DNA from: Populus alba
Taxonomy: Eukaryota > Streptophyta > Magnoliopsida > Malpighiales > Salicaceae
NCBI RefSeq assembly: GCF_005239225.2
Contig: NC_133300.1
Span: 15,157,875-15,221,874 of the forward strand
Reading direction: 5' to 3'
DNA length: 64,000 nt
Each line of letters begins with the position of its first letter. Position 1 is the stretch's first letter. Below are positions 12,687-24,070 of this stretch, one piece after another. The translations under genes and the position numbers were made by a program. The notes beneath the pieces were generated by a model. That model was given only the letters and a program-made list of their open reading frames with translations. It made no database searches and was not told the origin of the DNA.

Positions 12687-13860
12687 CTAACCAATTTCAT
12701 ATAAATAATTATATAATTAAATTCAAATTAACAATAGCCACAACCAATTGACCCAATCTATACTAATTATTCCAACATATTCAATTACTAATCCTAAGGT
12801 AAATTCAACATTAACAATTACAATTCAACAAATTATTCAATAATTATGCCAATACAAGAAAACAATAAATTCAAAATAAATAGAAACAATTAAACACAAA
12901 TCATGCAATAATAGAGTAAAAATTAATAATTCTTCCAACATATTCAATTACTAATTCTATGGTACATTCAACATTAACAATATTAATTCAACAAATTATT
13001 AAATAATTATGCCAATCCCACAATAAAATATATTCAATAAATTAAAAAAAGAATTGTAAACTAACAATTAAAAACTTAGGAAATAATTAAACACAAATCA
13101 TGCAATAATAGAGTAAAATTACTAATTATTCCAACATATACAATTACTAATTCTAAGGTAAATTCAACATTAACAACAAATATTCAATAAATTAACTAAT
13201 AACAATTATGCCAATACAACAATAAAAAATATTCAATAAATTAAAAAAAAACTATAGACTTTAGGGAAGAAATATGCATACCTTAATAATGTGTTAAAAC
13301 AAAAAATTTATCTACATTACAAAACAATTCAACAAAACAAAACGCATAAAAAGCATAAAAATAAATAAAATAAAATGAAATAGAAAAAAAACACATACCC
13401 TTTAATGTGATGAAGATTCACAACCAAGCTTGCTAGAGATTCAACAAAACTTGAAGATTTGAGAGGAAAAAAAACCAAAAACTTGAAGATTATAAGGAGA
13501 GAAACGGAGGAGAAGAAAAAATGAACTGAAGGGGCGGACGCAAGAACTTATAGTCCAGTTTTACTAACGGATTCACCAACGGAAATATAAAATTATTATT
13601 ATTTAAATTAAATCCGTAACGTGTTAAAAATCCATCGGTAATTTTTGAATTTCGAACTGAATTTTTTAATTACCCTCCATATTTTTCGCGGTCCATCAGT
13701 GATTCTGTCGGTAAGCTGACACTGTCAGAGGTGCATTTAATTCACACCCTTTGGAATTCGCACATTCCTTCGGTATTTTTGTCGATAAAATTTGCCCACC
13801 GACAACTTACTGGCGGACCTATTTCATCGGTATATACATCGATAAAGTCGTCGGTATGGA
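12687..13860. other. AT-rich spacer inside the CACTA element
   Basis: The spacer contains an imperfect direct repeat of phrases such as TTCCAACATATTCAATTACTA and CAACAAATTATT (about 12770-12850, 12940-13010 and 13130-13200). Near 13560-13860 it contains a few CCGTCGG-like motifs. No coding sequence is visible. It probably includes the 5' flank of the accessory gene, which begins near 12686 on the minus strand. Confidence 0.5.
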
Positions 13861-14103
13861 CGTCGGTGATTGTGGTATTTTTGTGTAATTATTTTTGAAC
13901 TCTCTGTGAGATGCCGATGAACGGCGGTCCGTCAGTATTGGCGTCGGTGATTGTGGCATTTTTGTGTAATTATTTTTGAAGTCTCTGTGAGATGCCGACG
14001 GACGGTGGTCCGTCGGTATTGGCGTCGGTGATTGTGGCATTTTTGTGTAATTATTTTTGAACTCTCTGTGAGATGCCGACAAATGGTGGTCCGTCGGTAT
14101 GGA
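13861..14103. repeat. 81-bp tandem repeat, three copies, with CCGTCGG-type motifs
   Basis: CGTCGGTGATTGTGG starts at 13861, 13942 and 14023, giving a period of 81 bases. Each unit carries a GTGTAATTATTTTTGAA core and a GATGCCGA...GGTCCGTC segment. The period is a multiple of three, so the complement stays open for 102 codons as a repeated peptide. That is a by-product of the repeat and no evidence of a gene. The motif is that of the CACTA subterminal repeats, here in an internal position just beyond the 3' end of the Tnp2 gene. Confidence 0.75.
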
Positions 14104-14310
14104 TGTCGATGAATGTTCAATGTACAAGAGATGTTGTGTTTGTATTTTCTATTTACCTTCCTTCAAAAAATTCAATGATAAACTATCCATCGCACAAAAC
14201 AATAGCAACAGTGCTTAAACAATAAAAATATATTTCGTGTCACAAAATATATCACCCATAATGTAAATTACATGAAGAAAAGGGTTTTACACAGGGCTTC
14301 GTTTTGATAG

Positions 14311-17300
14311 TTACTCAGAATTATCTTCTTCTTCATCATCAATTGAATAATCATCACCTTCATTGCAATCTTCAATATGGATACCATCTTCTTCATCAAC
14401 ATTTGCTTGTCCTCTAGAGCTCAAAACAACATTCAACTCCTCTATGTCTACGTCAACATCAACAAGACTATCATCGGAAACACAAAAAAATGAATTTTCT
14501 TCCAATTCAATCGAAGGAGCAACTCGATATGGTTCAACCAACTCACTAACTTGAAAGACTTCATCCCGCACACTTGTGTCTTCGTTCTCATCCTGAACAA
14601 CCTCGACACGACCTCGTGGTTTCATTTTTAAAATGGACAACCAATCAACTCTTGATCGATCCTTTCTAAATGAAGGGGTGTATGTGTAATAAACTTGTTG
14701 ACATTGCTTTGCGAAAACAAAGACATCGTTTATGTTGTGTAGTCTAGCTTTTGAGTTGATTTCGACCAGACCATGGTGAGTATCAACTCTGATTCCTCTG
14801 TCCGTCGTGTCATACCAATAGCATTTGAATAAAAACACTTTATTCTGCTCGCTATGATATTGCAGTTCAACGACCTCTTCTAATCTACCATAATAGTCAA
14901 CTTCTAACTCACTACTTGTGGATCCTTTAACACAAACACCGCAGTTGTATGTCTTTCTTCCTTGCACATATTCTTCAGTGTGGAAAACATATCCATTGAC
15001 AAAATACTCATTGTAGCACTTAACATTTTTTCAGGCCTGAGGCTTAGTAAAGACAATGACTTAGACGCACTCCTTCCCATTTGATAAACCTTGTATACAT
15101 GTAATGTACATCAATAAACGGTAAATGAACGAAAATCTCGTAATGACATTCTTACGTACAGTAATTTTGCAAGTTAGAATGAGTTTGTGATAGTGCTTAC
15201 ATGTGTTCTGAACCATGTGGCAAATTATTCATCTTGTAATTGAAAGATCTGGGAGTCAGTCAGCTGCGAGTTATTGGAGAGCAAATATTGTCGATGTTGC
15301 CTGCAAGTGATAATGAGTGTATGATTTCACAATATGTAATTAGCAATATATTACTGACAAAGTTTAATTAGTATTACACATATATAAACTTACTGAATAA
15401 ATGTTCTTAGCTCATCACAGTTAAATAGAACATGGTTGTGTGCTTGTCTGACAAATATCTTCCTCTTATGGCATTTTTAGGTGTGGGTCGTCCAGTATTG
15501 GAGAATATTGACAAGTTCCCACTGGAAGGCACTTCACCGCCATCATCATGCCGTGGAACGCGATTGATTCTTGTTCTCAGATGAGGTTCAAAATAGCACG
15601 AGATAAATGTTGAGATCTCTTCAACAATATAGGCCTCAGATATCGAAGCCTCTACATGCGCCTTGTTCTTAACCTTTTTCTTGAGATTAAACAAGTACCT
15701 GCATTGAATTACAATTCAAGTATTTCCAATTAAGAAAAACATATAAAATTCTTTTAGATATGAATTCCATTGCAACTGTAATATCTAACCATTCGAATGG
15801 GTACATCCATCTATACTGGATCGGTCCTCCAGCTTTTGCCTCGAACGATAGATGTATAGGGAGATGCTCCATTGAGTCAAAAAATGGAGGGAATATCATC
15901 TCAAGTTTGCATAGTGTCTCGATGATATTCATTTAAAGCCTCTCAATGTGCTCAACATTCAACTTGCTGGAGCATATATCTCTGAAAAAATGATTGATGT
16001 CCGTCAGTGCATCCCATATTCCCTTTGGCAACAAATCACGAAAAGCTAATGGGATGAGTGTTTGCATAAACACGTGGTAGTCATGACTCTTCATTCCATA
16101 CAATCTGCAGTCCTCTATGTTAACAAGCCTTGATATGTTCGATGCATGTCCATCTAGAAAACGCAGTCTCTTAAGCCATTTGTAGACTAGCAGTTGTGCA
16201 TTTTTCTCTAACACGAAGCTTGCCCTTGGTTTTGCGACCCGTGACTCCTCATAAACCAACTCCATATTTTTACGGTTATAGTATAAAGCTATATCCAATC
16301 TAGACTTGATGTTGTCCTTTGTCTTCCCCTTCACATCCATGACGGTGTTGAAAATATTCTCAAACATGTTCTTTTTGATGTGCATGATGTCAAGGTTATG
16401 GCGGAGAAGATTGGTCTTCCAATAAGGAAGCTCCCAAAAGATACTTCGCTTTACCCAATTATGGGTCAAACCAAAACCAGGAAACTTTTGCTTACCTGAT
16501 TGAAGGCCAAACACAATGTCATAGTACTCTGATACAACATGATGCAATTCTTCACCACAAAGACGCGGGGATGCAACATCTTTTTCAACTCTGCCAACAA
16601 AGAAATCTTTTCTGTTCTTTCTGAACCTGTGATTAAGTGGCAAGAAGCGACGGTGATAGTCAAAAAGAGAAGATTTATCTTTGTTTGCTAGCGTGAATGC
16701 CTTGTTGTTTTCCATGCAGTATGGACATGCGAGTTTCCCATGTGTGCTCCAACCAGAAAGCATTCCATAAGCTGGAAAATCATTGATAGTCCACATCTAA
16801 GCCGCCCTTATAAGGAAATTTTGTTTCCTCGATATATCATAAGTCAGAGTTCCGGAGAACCATAACTGCGTTAGCTCATCAATCAACAGTCGAAGACAAA
16901 CATCTATATTCCGCCCCGGGCTGTTTGGACCGGGTATGACAGTAGATAAAAACATGAACTCCAGCTTCATACACATTCCCGGTGGCAAGTTATAAATTGT
17001 GATTATGACTGCCCAACAAGAATAGGGAGCAACAAATGACCTAAATGGGTTGAATCCGTCTGTACACAACCAAAGACGGACATTCCTTGATTCAGCTGAA
17101 AAATCAGGATGCACACTGTTAAAGCGTTTCCACACTTCGCCGTAAGAAGGATGCGCCATCACACCATCAACCACATCATGTGTTTGGTGCCATGTCATGT
17201 GCTCAGCAGTCCTTCGTGACATAAATAACCTCTGTAGTCTAAGTGTGATCGGGAAATATCTAAGTTTTTTATACGCCACTAGAGTCTTTCCCTTGCTAGT

Positions 17301-18073
17301 TTTGGGTTTGTAACGAGAATGCCCGCATGTCATGCACTCGATCATCTCAACATTTTCAAGGTAGTATAACATGCAGAAGGTTAGGGCACATGTTAATTTT
17401 CTGGTATCCTAAACCGAGGGGTTTCATCATGGACTTCACAACATAGAAGTTCTCTTTCAGCCTGTTCCCTTTAGGTAAAATGCTTCTTGCCCAATCAATA
17501 ATTTTGTCATACCCGGCCTCACTCAGCCCGTGATCTGACTTGATGGTGAACACCTGTGCCACGACCGATAATTTACTGTGGTTTGTGCAGCCATCCCATA
17601 ATGGTTCGTCAGAATCTTTCAACAAATCAAAAACCTAGCTGCCTCTGCATTAGGTTCTTCTTCTATGATTCACATTGACTGACATTACCTTGATTCATTC
17701 TCATTGCGTCCATAACCATATTTCTGTAAGGATTAATATTGTGATCATTTGTTGCTTCATGCAAGTTGCTAGCGCTAGAAGTTGACCCAACCACCGTTTC
17801 TCCCATTCTCCTATTACTAACAAATACCTCTCCATGTGCATACCAACACTGGTAATCCTCCATAAACCCTTTGTGTAGAAGATGCATCATTGCAACATCT
17901 GGATGCAAATACCTTTTATTTTGACACTTCCTACATGGACACCTAATACCGCCTCCAGTAAAATTTCTAGGAACAGATGTTGTGAAATTAATAAAACCCT
18001 GAACCCCATTACAATAATCCATCCTCCGCAATCCTTTGGGTGAATCTAGATACATCCATGAACGATCATCCAT
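14311..18073 (-). pseudogene. Tnp2-type CACTA transposase, broken
   Basis: Read on the minus strand, the domains come in the family order. The transposase-associated N-terminal domain (18073-17663) holds MDDRSWMYLDSPKG and a CRKC zinc-binding pair. The Tnp2 core (17625-15933) holds DGFNPFRS, SGWSTHGKLACPYC and LDIMHIKKNMFENI. A DUF4218 region follows (about 15932-15700; KLEMIFPPFFDSMEHLPIHL), then a DUF4216 domain (14967-14311; KCYWYDTTDRG) with an acidic tail. Damage includes a frameshift near 17640, another near 17370, TAG just before MWTINDF (16797-16799), and a stop before MNIIETL (about 15933). The enzyme would cut and rejoin CACTA ends, but this copy cannot encode it intact. Confidence 0.85.
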
Positions 18074-19275
18074 GACTTCTATCGAAGCTCTATAAAATTA
18101 TGATGACATCATGTATTAATTAATTAACTAAGTTAGGTAAATAAACTTGCAAAAATATTACTTTACCTCAAGATTGTCCAACAAACCAATCATAACTTCT
18201 CATAAATATTAAATATTCATTATCATTTATCAACGTCCATACAAATTAATATATATAAATTAGCAAAAATTACCACTCTGCAATACCATCGATAAAACTT
18301 AAAAAGGACTCATTAAGCAAGCTATTAATTATTTCAAAACAGAACATGTAATTCGGTAATTCCACAAAGTTTTAACAATTGACAAACAAATACAATCTTA
18401 CAAAATCTAAAACAAACCACAACATGTATAAAATTATACATTCATAAACTACAAGTTTGTTTGAGAAATAACAATAAAACACGTACATCTACTAACAAAA
18501 AATACATATACTAAAAAAAACAATAAAATTGACATTTAAATGTTAAAATTTAAATACATAGAATTACTTACAAAAATTGATAAAATCCGTTGGTAAATCA
18601 GAACACGGAGGCTGTGACCACAAAACTTCAAGAACTACAACTTGTTGTGTTGAGATGAGCAAGATTTTTATTTGGGGGTGAGGGGGGCCTGGTTATTTGC
18701 AGACGGGGAGAGTTAGGATTAGGAAGAAGAAGGAGATATGGGGGAGGAGAGAGTCGGCAGAGTGGCCATATATTTACTTTTTCCAACGACCTCACCAACA
18801 AAATAAAACTGTCGGTGACTACGTCGGCAACTCCGTCGGTCATTCTGACGGGAAATCGACATGTCAGCGCACGGACCTGCTTTTCAAATCCCTCGATGAT
18901 TCCGTCGGTATTTTTGACGGTGCACCGGTCACGTCACCCGTACGGATATGCCATTTTGATTTCGTTGGTGATTCCGTCAGTATTGTTAACGGTGAACCGG
19001 TCCCCTCACACGTATGGGTCACCCGTTTTGAATCCGTCAGTGATTCTGTCAGAAAAATCACCTGCCAAAACCTCCACGTCAGCTACCCGCCCATTTTTCA
19101 TTAATTCTGAACTTTCCGTCTGTAATTCGGTCGGTAATTACTGACAGTTGTATTCCGTCGGCAATTACCGACCGAATTAAGGATGGAAATTGTCCGTCGG
19201 TAATTTTGACTGAAAAATACCAACATAAATATTCCGTCGGGGATTCCGTTGGTATTAAGCGAATTTCTGGTAGTG
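18074..19275. repeat. Right subterminal region of the CACTA element
   Basis: 18074-18790 is AT-rich 5' flank of the Tnp2 gene. 18790-19260 is dense in direct and inverted CCGTCGG, TTCCGTCGGTA and GACGGT motifs, matching the left subterminal region at 7690-8170. The region ends at TAGTG (19271-19275). Confidence 0.7.
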
Positions 19276-20009
19276 AAATGAAGTACATGACAACTAAAAA
19301 AATTAAGAATATAATAATTAAATTAAAAAATATATTTAATATTTATGTTTAATCCACTTGTGCAAAACAACAAGCTAGCAAAAACAACATTAATTTGTGA
19401 CAATCCTTTTAAGCTATGATTTTAGATGTTATGTACAATATGTTAGCATTAAAATTGTTGCCAAGAACTTTTCTAATCCTTGAAAAATTTAGAAATAAAT
19501 AAATGAAAATTTGTTGTATATATTGAGAAAGATATTTTTTAATGAGATTAAAAATAAAATCATTATGAAACATTTTTAAAATATTAAATCTCGAAGAGAA
19601 TAATTATAATGTAAGTTTTTTTATTTTAAAAGTATTTTTAAATTAATTTTGCTTAACTTGAGTTGGTATATATATATTTCAAATTGATTTCTATATATAA
19701 CACATGTAAGTATAACATATAATATGAAATATTTTGTTAGTAATTTGCCCCCTCAATTAAAAAAATCCTAGCTCCGCCACTGAATGCAAAAGCTTTATGT
19801 GCTGGAAAAGAGACAAATTTTGTTAAATAATATGGACTTGATAATTCATTAAAAAATATGAATCACTCAATTGTGATGGGTGTGGCCAATGCGCGTTTGA
19901 TATCCCTTTCATTTCTCTTTTTGTATTTTCTCCATCGAAACTCCATCTTCTTTACAGTGTAAGAAAAAGATCCGTAAGAAAATCATTGGAAACTTACCAG
20001 TACGAGTTC

Positions 20010-20015
20010 TTGACC
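20010..20015 (+). promoter_or_regulatory. W-box core TTGACC
   Basis: TTGACC lies 372 bases before the ATG of TNL copy A and is kept in copy B at 59601-59606. W-boxes bind WRKY factors and are common in promoters of immune receptor genes. The function here is inferred only. Confidence 0.35.
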
Positions 20016-20208
20016 TCAAGAAACCGGAAAAAATTCGAAGTCATTGGAATAAAAAGAAAGAAAAGGGCTTTGGAAGTTGGTTACTAGATACCAGAAGAAG
20101 AAAAAATATTGGGCTTGGCTGGATCTTGTGCCTCTTTAGCCAACACTTACCACACGGTTTGTTTCGTCTAGATTCGTGAAATACTCGTAGAAATTTGGGC
20201 TTTCTGAT

Positions 20209-20297
20209 TTCTAAGTAGAATTGTACATGTTTCAGCTTGAAATTGCTATTTGGTAGATTTAATTGCCGAATTTCTAAGTAGAATTGTACATGTTTCA
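20209..20297 (+). repeat. Short direct duplication in the copy A leader
   Basis: A phrase of about 27 bases beginning TTTCTAAGTAGAATTGTAC and running to CATGTTTCA occurs at about 20209 and again at about 20270. Copy B has it once (near 59801), followed by unrelated sequence where copy A has the second unit. It is therefore specific to copy A. Confidence 0.6.
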
Positions 20298-20300
20298 TGT

Positions 20301-20306
20301 TTGACC
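20301..20306 (+). promoter_or_regulatory. W-box core TTGACC
   Basis: A second TTGACC lies 81 bases before the ATG, within TGTTTGACCACAGGAG. It is conserved in copy B (59892-59897). The position is inside the likely leader, so it may be chance. Confidence 0.3.
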
Positions 20307-20386
20307 ACAGGAGCAGGCCTTATACAAAATAGCGTGGAAAGCAATTCCGGACCCAAGCGAGCTAGTTGAGGCTAGAAAGGATTTTC

Positions 20387-20874
20387 ATGGCTTCCAGCAG
20401 CGTGCAAGGAATAACCTCATCTTCATCTTCTCCTCCTCCATTATATATGTATGATGTGTTCCTTAGTTTTAGAGGCAAGGACACGCGGGACAACTTTACT
20501 AGTCATCTATTTTCTAATCTGGCTCAGAGAGGCATCGATGTGTACATGGATGATAGGGAGCTCGAGAGAGGAAAGAGCATCGAACCTGCTCTGTGGAAGG
20601 CCATCGAAGAATCAAGGTTTTCTGTCATTATATTTTCAAGAGATTACGCATCTTCACCATGGTGCTTGGATGAACTTGTCAAGATTGTTCAGTGCATGAA
20701 AGAGATGGGACACACTGTTCTGCCAGTTTTTTATGATGTGGATCCCTCATAGACATATGAGAAAGCCTTCGGTGAGCATGAACAAAATTTCAAGGAAAAT
20801 TTGGAGAAGGTCCAGATCTGGAAAGATTGTCTTTCTACGGTGACCAATCTATCTGGCTGGGACGTACGTAATAG
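20387..20874 (+). pseudogene. TNL copy A exon 1: TIR domain with premature stop
   Basis: The ATG at 20387 is chosen because MASSSVQGITSS is shared exactly with copy B and is the family start. The TIR motifs YDVFLSFRGKDTR (residues 22-34) and SSPWCLDELVKIV (89-101) are present, with the NADase glutamate at residue 96. After FYDVDPS the frame hits TAG (20750-20752). Copy B instead has a longer Glu/Lys-rich segment here, and copy A is 18 bases shorter, so the stop came with a small deletion or rearrangement. Beyond it the frame continues without a shift (YEKAFGEHEQNFKENLEKV) to WDVRN and an AG|GTAAAT donor. The truncated product would be a 121-residue TIR-only protein. Confidence 0.85.
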
Positions 20875-21820
20875 GTAAATCATCTATCTACTTATTCTTA
20901 TTCTCAAATCCTCCCTGGATTGTTTCAATGATGATCATAGCTTCTTCTTTTTTAAATGTTTTTCAATTTAAACGTTGTCTATGCTAAACCTATTTTTTCT
21001 TTAATTTTGACTTTTAAAATAAAAGAGCGCACTCAATTGTCACAATTTTTATAAAATAAAAATTGAAAACAAATTAAAAAATTTCTTGAACTTTTTGCTA
21101 ATTTCTATTACTTAGATCGAATAATAAAATTTCAATTATCTAAATTGAATTTATTGAGGCATCTTTAGAAAAAGTCAATATTACAAAGACATTTTTACTA
21201 TCATCAGAATATTTTTTCCTGATTGTATTATAGAATAATAGAGGATAACTTTATCGATTGTATTAACAAAAATTTAAAATCCTTGAGAAATGTCTTGATA
21301 TACTAATGGATTGTAACAATGAATTTACTAATTTTTCATTCAAAGAAAAATAAACTACTTAGGGATATTAGGGTCGTCTTATAAGGGCCAATAATCATTA
21401 TAGAATTAATAGGGGTAGTTAGGTATTTTTTTTTACGGTATAATTACTTAGTTACTCTTAAAAGTAAAAATAAATAAATTAGCTATATGGGCTTTTTAAA
21501 GATTTTTCACTTCTCAGGGTGCAATAAAATAACTTTATTTCCTTTAAAATTAAAAATACTTACCTTGTCTTCAATGGCTTATTCATGCATTTTTTTTTTT
21601 TGTGATAAAAAAAAGTGGTTGGCTTGTTTGTAGAACACACAAGCGAATAAATTGTTTTGTCTTATTTAAACAGCACGAGGAATGGCTTATGACACCCAAA
21701 AAATGCCTTCATTGATATTTTCTGATTCACCATGGCATGAGCTACCTCAAGTGGCATGTGTGGAGTAATTCTTTTTGGTTTGACATCAAATGACTTTTTT
21801 TTTGTCTTTATCCTTGAATT

Positions 21821-22290
21821 AAGATTGTCAATTTCGTTCCGTTCCGCCCGGAATGGCCGAAACATTTCATACCAATTCAAAAAACGAAACAAAACGGAAC
21901 AAATTTCATCTCATTTTAAATCTCGGCCCGTTCCGGAAATTCCAGCCAAATTCCGGCCGAAACGTTCCGGTTTCATTCCGGTTGTTCCGTTTCGGCCAAA
22001 AAATATTATTTTTAAAAAATTAATATATGGTTTATATTATTTTAAGTTAAAGATCTATTTAATCTTTACTATTTAAAAATATTTTAAATTTTAAAATTAT
22101 ATTTGTTTAGCATTATGTTTGTATTGCATAATTTATAATTAATTTATCTTGAATTTGAATTATGTTTGTGGAATATATATATATATAAACAGTACAACCC
22201 CGAAACGGCACGCCGAAACAATCCGAAACTGAAACATTTCGTTCCAATTGAAAAAACGAAACACCTACCGAAACGGAATTGACAACCTTG
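21821..22290. mobile_element. Small inverted-repeat element (MITE, Mutator-like), 470 bp
   Basis: It is flanked by the 9-base duplication CCTTGAATT (21812-21820 and 22291-22299). The ends are inverted: AAGATTGTCAATTTCGTTCC on the left and CAAGGTTGTCAATTCCGTTT as the complement of the right end. The interior has GC-rich arms (CGTTCCGTTCCG, CGTTCCGGTTTC) and an AT-rich middle, with no coding sequence. A 9-bp duplication with inverted ends points to the Mutator superfamily. Copy B has the uninterrupted site near 61498-61510. Confidence 0.75.
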
Positions 22291-22568
22291 CCTTGAATTA
22301 CGCACCCAACCTTCTAAACTTGTATAGTAACCCTACAATCTTATATATATTTGGTCTATTTTCTTTCAATTGATATTTTTTTGAAATAAAAATATATTGT
22401 TAACTTATTGTTAATTTTATACTTTTTAATTTTTTAATCTATTAGATTTAATTATCATTCTTTTTATTATTATTTATTTTATGTGAGATTATTTTTATTT
22501 TATTTTATTGGCAATTTCATCCTTCATTTTTTATTGTTATGTTTTTTTACCTTCGAGTTTTTTAAAAA

Positions 22569-22571
<3 letters not shown>

Positions 22572-22616
<45 letters not shown>
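22572..22616. repeat. (TA)n microsatellite
   Basis: About 45 bases of alternating TA lie in the copy A intron. Copy B carries a shorter tract at the matching place (61802-61838). Confidence 0.9.
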
Positions 22617-22619
<3 letters not shown>

Positions 22620-24070
22620 TCTGATTTCATATTTTAACATTGGATTAAGCTTTTTGGTTAAGTCTGGATTTAAGATTTAACGGATTGAGAATTTGGGACA
22701 CTAACCTAGGTTTAGGATATTTGTCTAGGTTTTTTTTATTTTTTTAAGCTCATGTTTTTTTTTTCAAGTTTCATCATTCAATATTATTTAATTAAAGACT
22801 AAGCTCTATATATTTTTTTATTTGCTTTCTATAAGATTTTTAAATAAGGTTAAAAATAATTGGGGTTATCTTAAGTCTTTTTATTTCTCATTCTTTGTTA
22901 AGTCTATCTACTATTTTTTTAAAAATCCTTTTTTTAATTGAATAATTTTTTTTATGTTTAGCTTTTAATATTTGGTTGATTGAAATCGGTCGCTATTTTA
23001 TTTTGATATGGGTTCCATAGAGTTTTCAAGGATTTGTGTTTTAGATCGCGAGTTTCACAAGTTAACCATTATTACTCCAGGTCGATCTAATGTGTTGTCA
23101 TCAGAATTATATTTTTAAATAAATATATCATCCAATATATTATAATCTTAATATTTTCAAATGTTTTTCTAGCATGTATTGAATTTTTTACTGTCAAATA
23201 TTATTATATTTTTTAAAGGTTAGAAAAAAAAAATTCCACCCTGGGGGCAAAAAATCTAGTTAAAGAACTACACATTAAAGTGAAGTTTTCAACAAGTGGC
23301 AACTTATCATTAGTATTTTAATAGGTTATCATCTATGGTTCAGTTTTTAAGTTATGACATATAAGCTACATGAAGTTTTTCCCATGAAAAAAATTATTTC
23401 TCAAAATACTATAGCACGGTTTCATCAATAGAGAAGAAAGACGAAGAAATGCGTTGTGAAAATTGTAGTTGTGAGAAGCATATGTGATATCAGTGCATCT
23501 CAAGATGCGTGGATTGGATTTGCACAACCACTTAAACTATGTTAGTATGGGACATTTTCTATGGGCTATGTTAATATGGGAAAAAAAGTCAAAAATTAAT
23601 AAATTTAAAGTTGTTTTTTTAAAGTTAATTATGCAAGATAATTGAATTTTTTTGTTAAAAATAATTATAAAAATAACTTAGTGATCGACAAAAAAATGAT
23701 AGAACTCCTTTTGCCTTTTGGTCTGTTAAAACCAAACTTAATGAATATTTTATTTCCTAGCTTTTGTTCTTGTATGCATGCTTCTGTAGTATCTGTGTGA
23801 TTCTATAGGGAATAATATATCTATTGTACGCATGATTCTTAGCATCAATGCAATCCTAGTTCCTTGTTCAGTTTATTCTTTCCTTTTCCTCTATGTTCTT
23901 GAAGCTATCTATTATCAGGGCCCTATCTTTCTCAAAGGTTGGTGTATTAATTTCCGGCTAACAGCCATACATTTTTGAGCTACAATATGCTAATGTTTAT
24001 TTTTCCATTAGCATTATCTGATTTGATTTTTGCACACTGCATGATTAATGTTTTGCACCCTCCTATGCAG

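Larger units (their letters stand above)
7674..19275 (-). mobile_element. CACTA (En/Spm) transposon, decayed, about 11.6 kb including a nested LTR
   Basis: The ends are CACAACAAGAATTC (left) and the complement of the right end, CACTACCAGAAATTC. They are flanked by a 3-base duplication AAA on both sides (7671-7673 and 19276-19278), as expected for CACTA elements. Both subterminal regions (7690-8170 and about 18790-19260) are packed with CCGTCGG/CCGACGG motifs in both orientations, the usual transposase-binding repeats. Two minus-strand gene remnants lie inside: a Tnp2-type transposase (14311-18073) and a Ptta/En/Spm accessory gene (8394-12686). Both contain stops or frameshifts, so the copy is dead. 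Excluding the solo LTR at 8880-11505, the element is about 9 kb. Confidence 0.85.
7107..19782. mobile_element. hAT-type element, nonautonomous, carrying a nested CACTA element
   Basis: Both sides carry the 8-base duplication AATGCAAA (7099-7106 and 19783-19790). The element ends are inverted: CAGTGCGAAGCC on the left, and CAGTGGCGGAGC as the complement of the right end. An 8-bp duplication with CAGTG-type ends is the hAT hallmark. The hAT sequence itself is only about 1.07 kb (7107-7673 plus 19276-19782), is AT-rich and has no transposase, so it is nonautonomous. The rest of the interval is the CACTA element inserted into it. The matching sequence upstream of TNL copy B (near 59376-59383) runs through without this insertion, which gives an empty site. 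Confidence 0.8.
19783..20386 (+). promoter_or_regulatory. Upstream and leader region of TNL copy A
   Basis: It is closely similar to 59376-59939 upstream of TNL copy B, including GGAAAAGAGACA, GGACTTGATAATTCATT and GTTCTTGACCTCAAGAAACC. This conservation marks the promoter and leader of both TNL copies. Copy A differs by an extra leader duplication and about 35 extra bases just before the ATG. The hAT/CACTA nest now separates this proximal region from the sequence originally upstream of it (up to 7106). Confidence 0.6.
20875..24070 (+). other. TIR-NBS intron of TNL copy A
   Basis: This is a 3.2-kb AT-rich intron from GTAAAT to TATGCAG. It aligns in patches with the copy B intron (60446-63580) throughout. 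It contains a MULE-type MITE (21821-22290) absent from copy B, and a TA microsatellite at 22572. No coding sequence is seen. Confidence 0.8.

Noticed and set aside
13819..14127. Open frame encoding a repeated peptide on the minus strand
   Set aside because: Explained by an 81-bp tandem repeat whose period is a multiple of three.
22572..22616. Regularly spaced repeats as a possible array or CRISPR
   Set aside because: Simple TA microsatellites in a plant genome. No repeat-spacer structure anywhere in the window.
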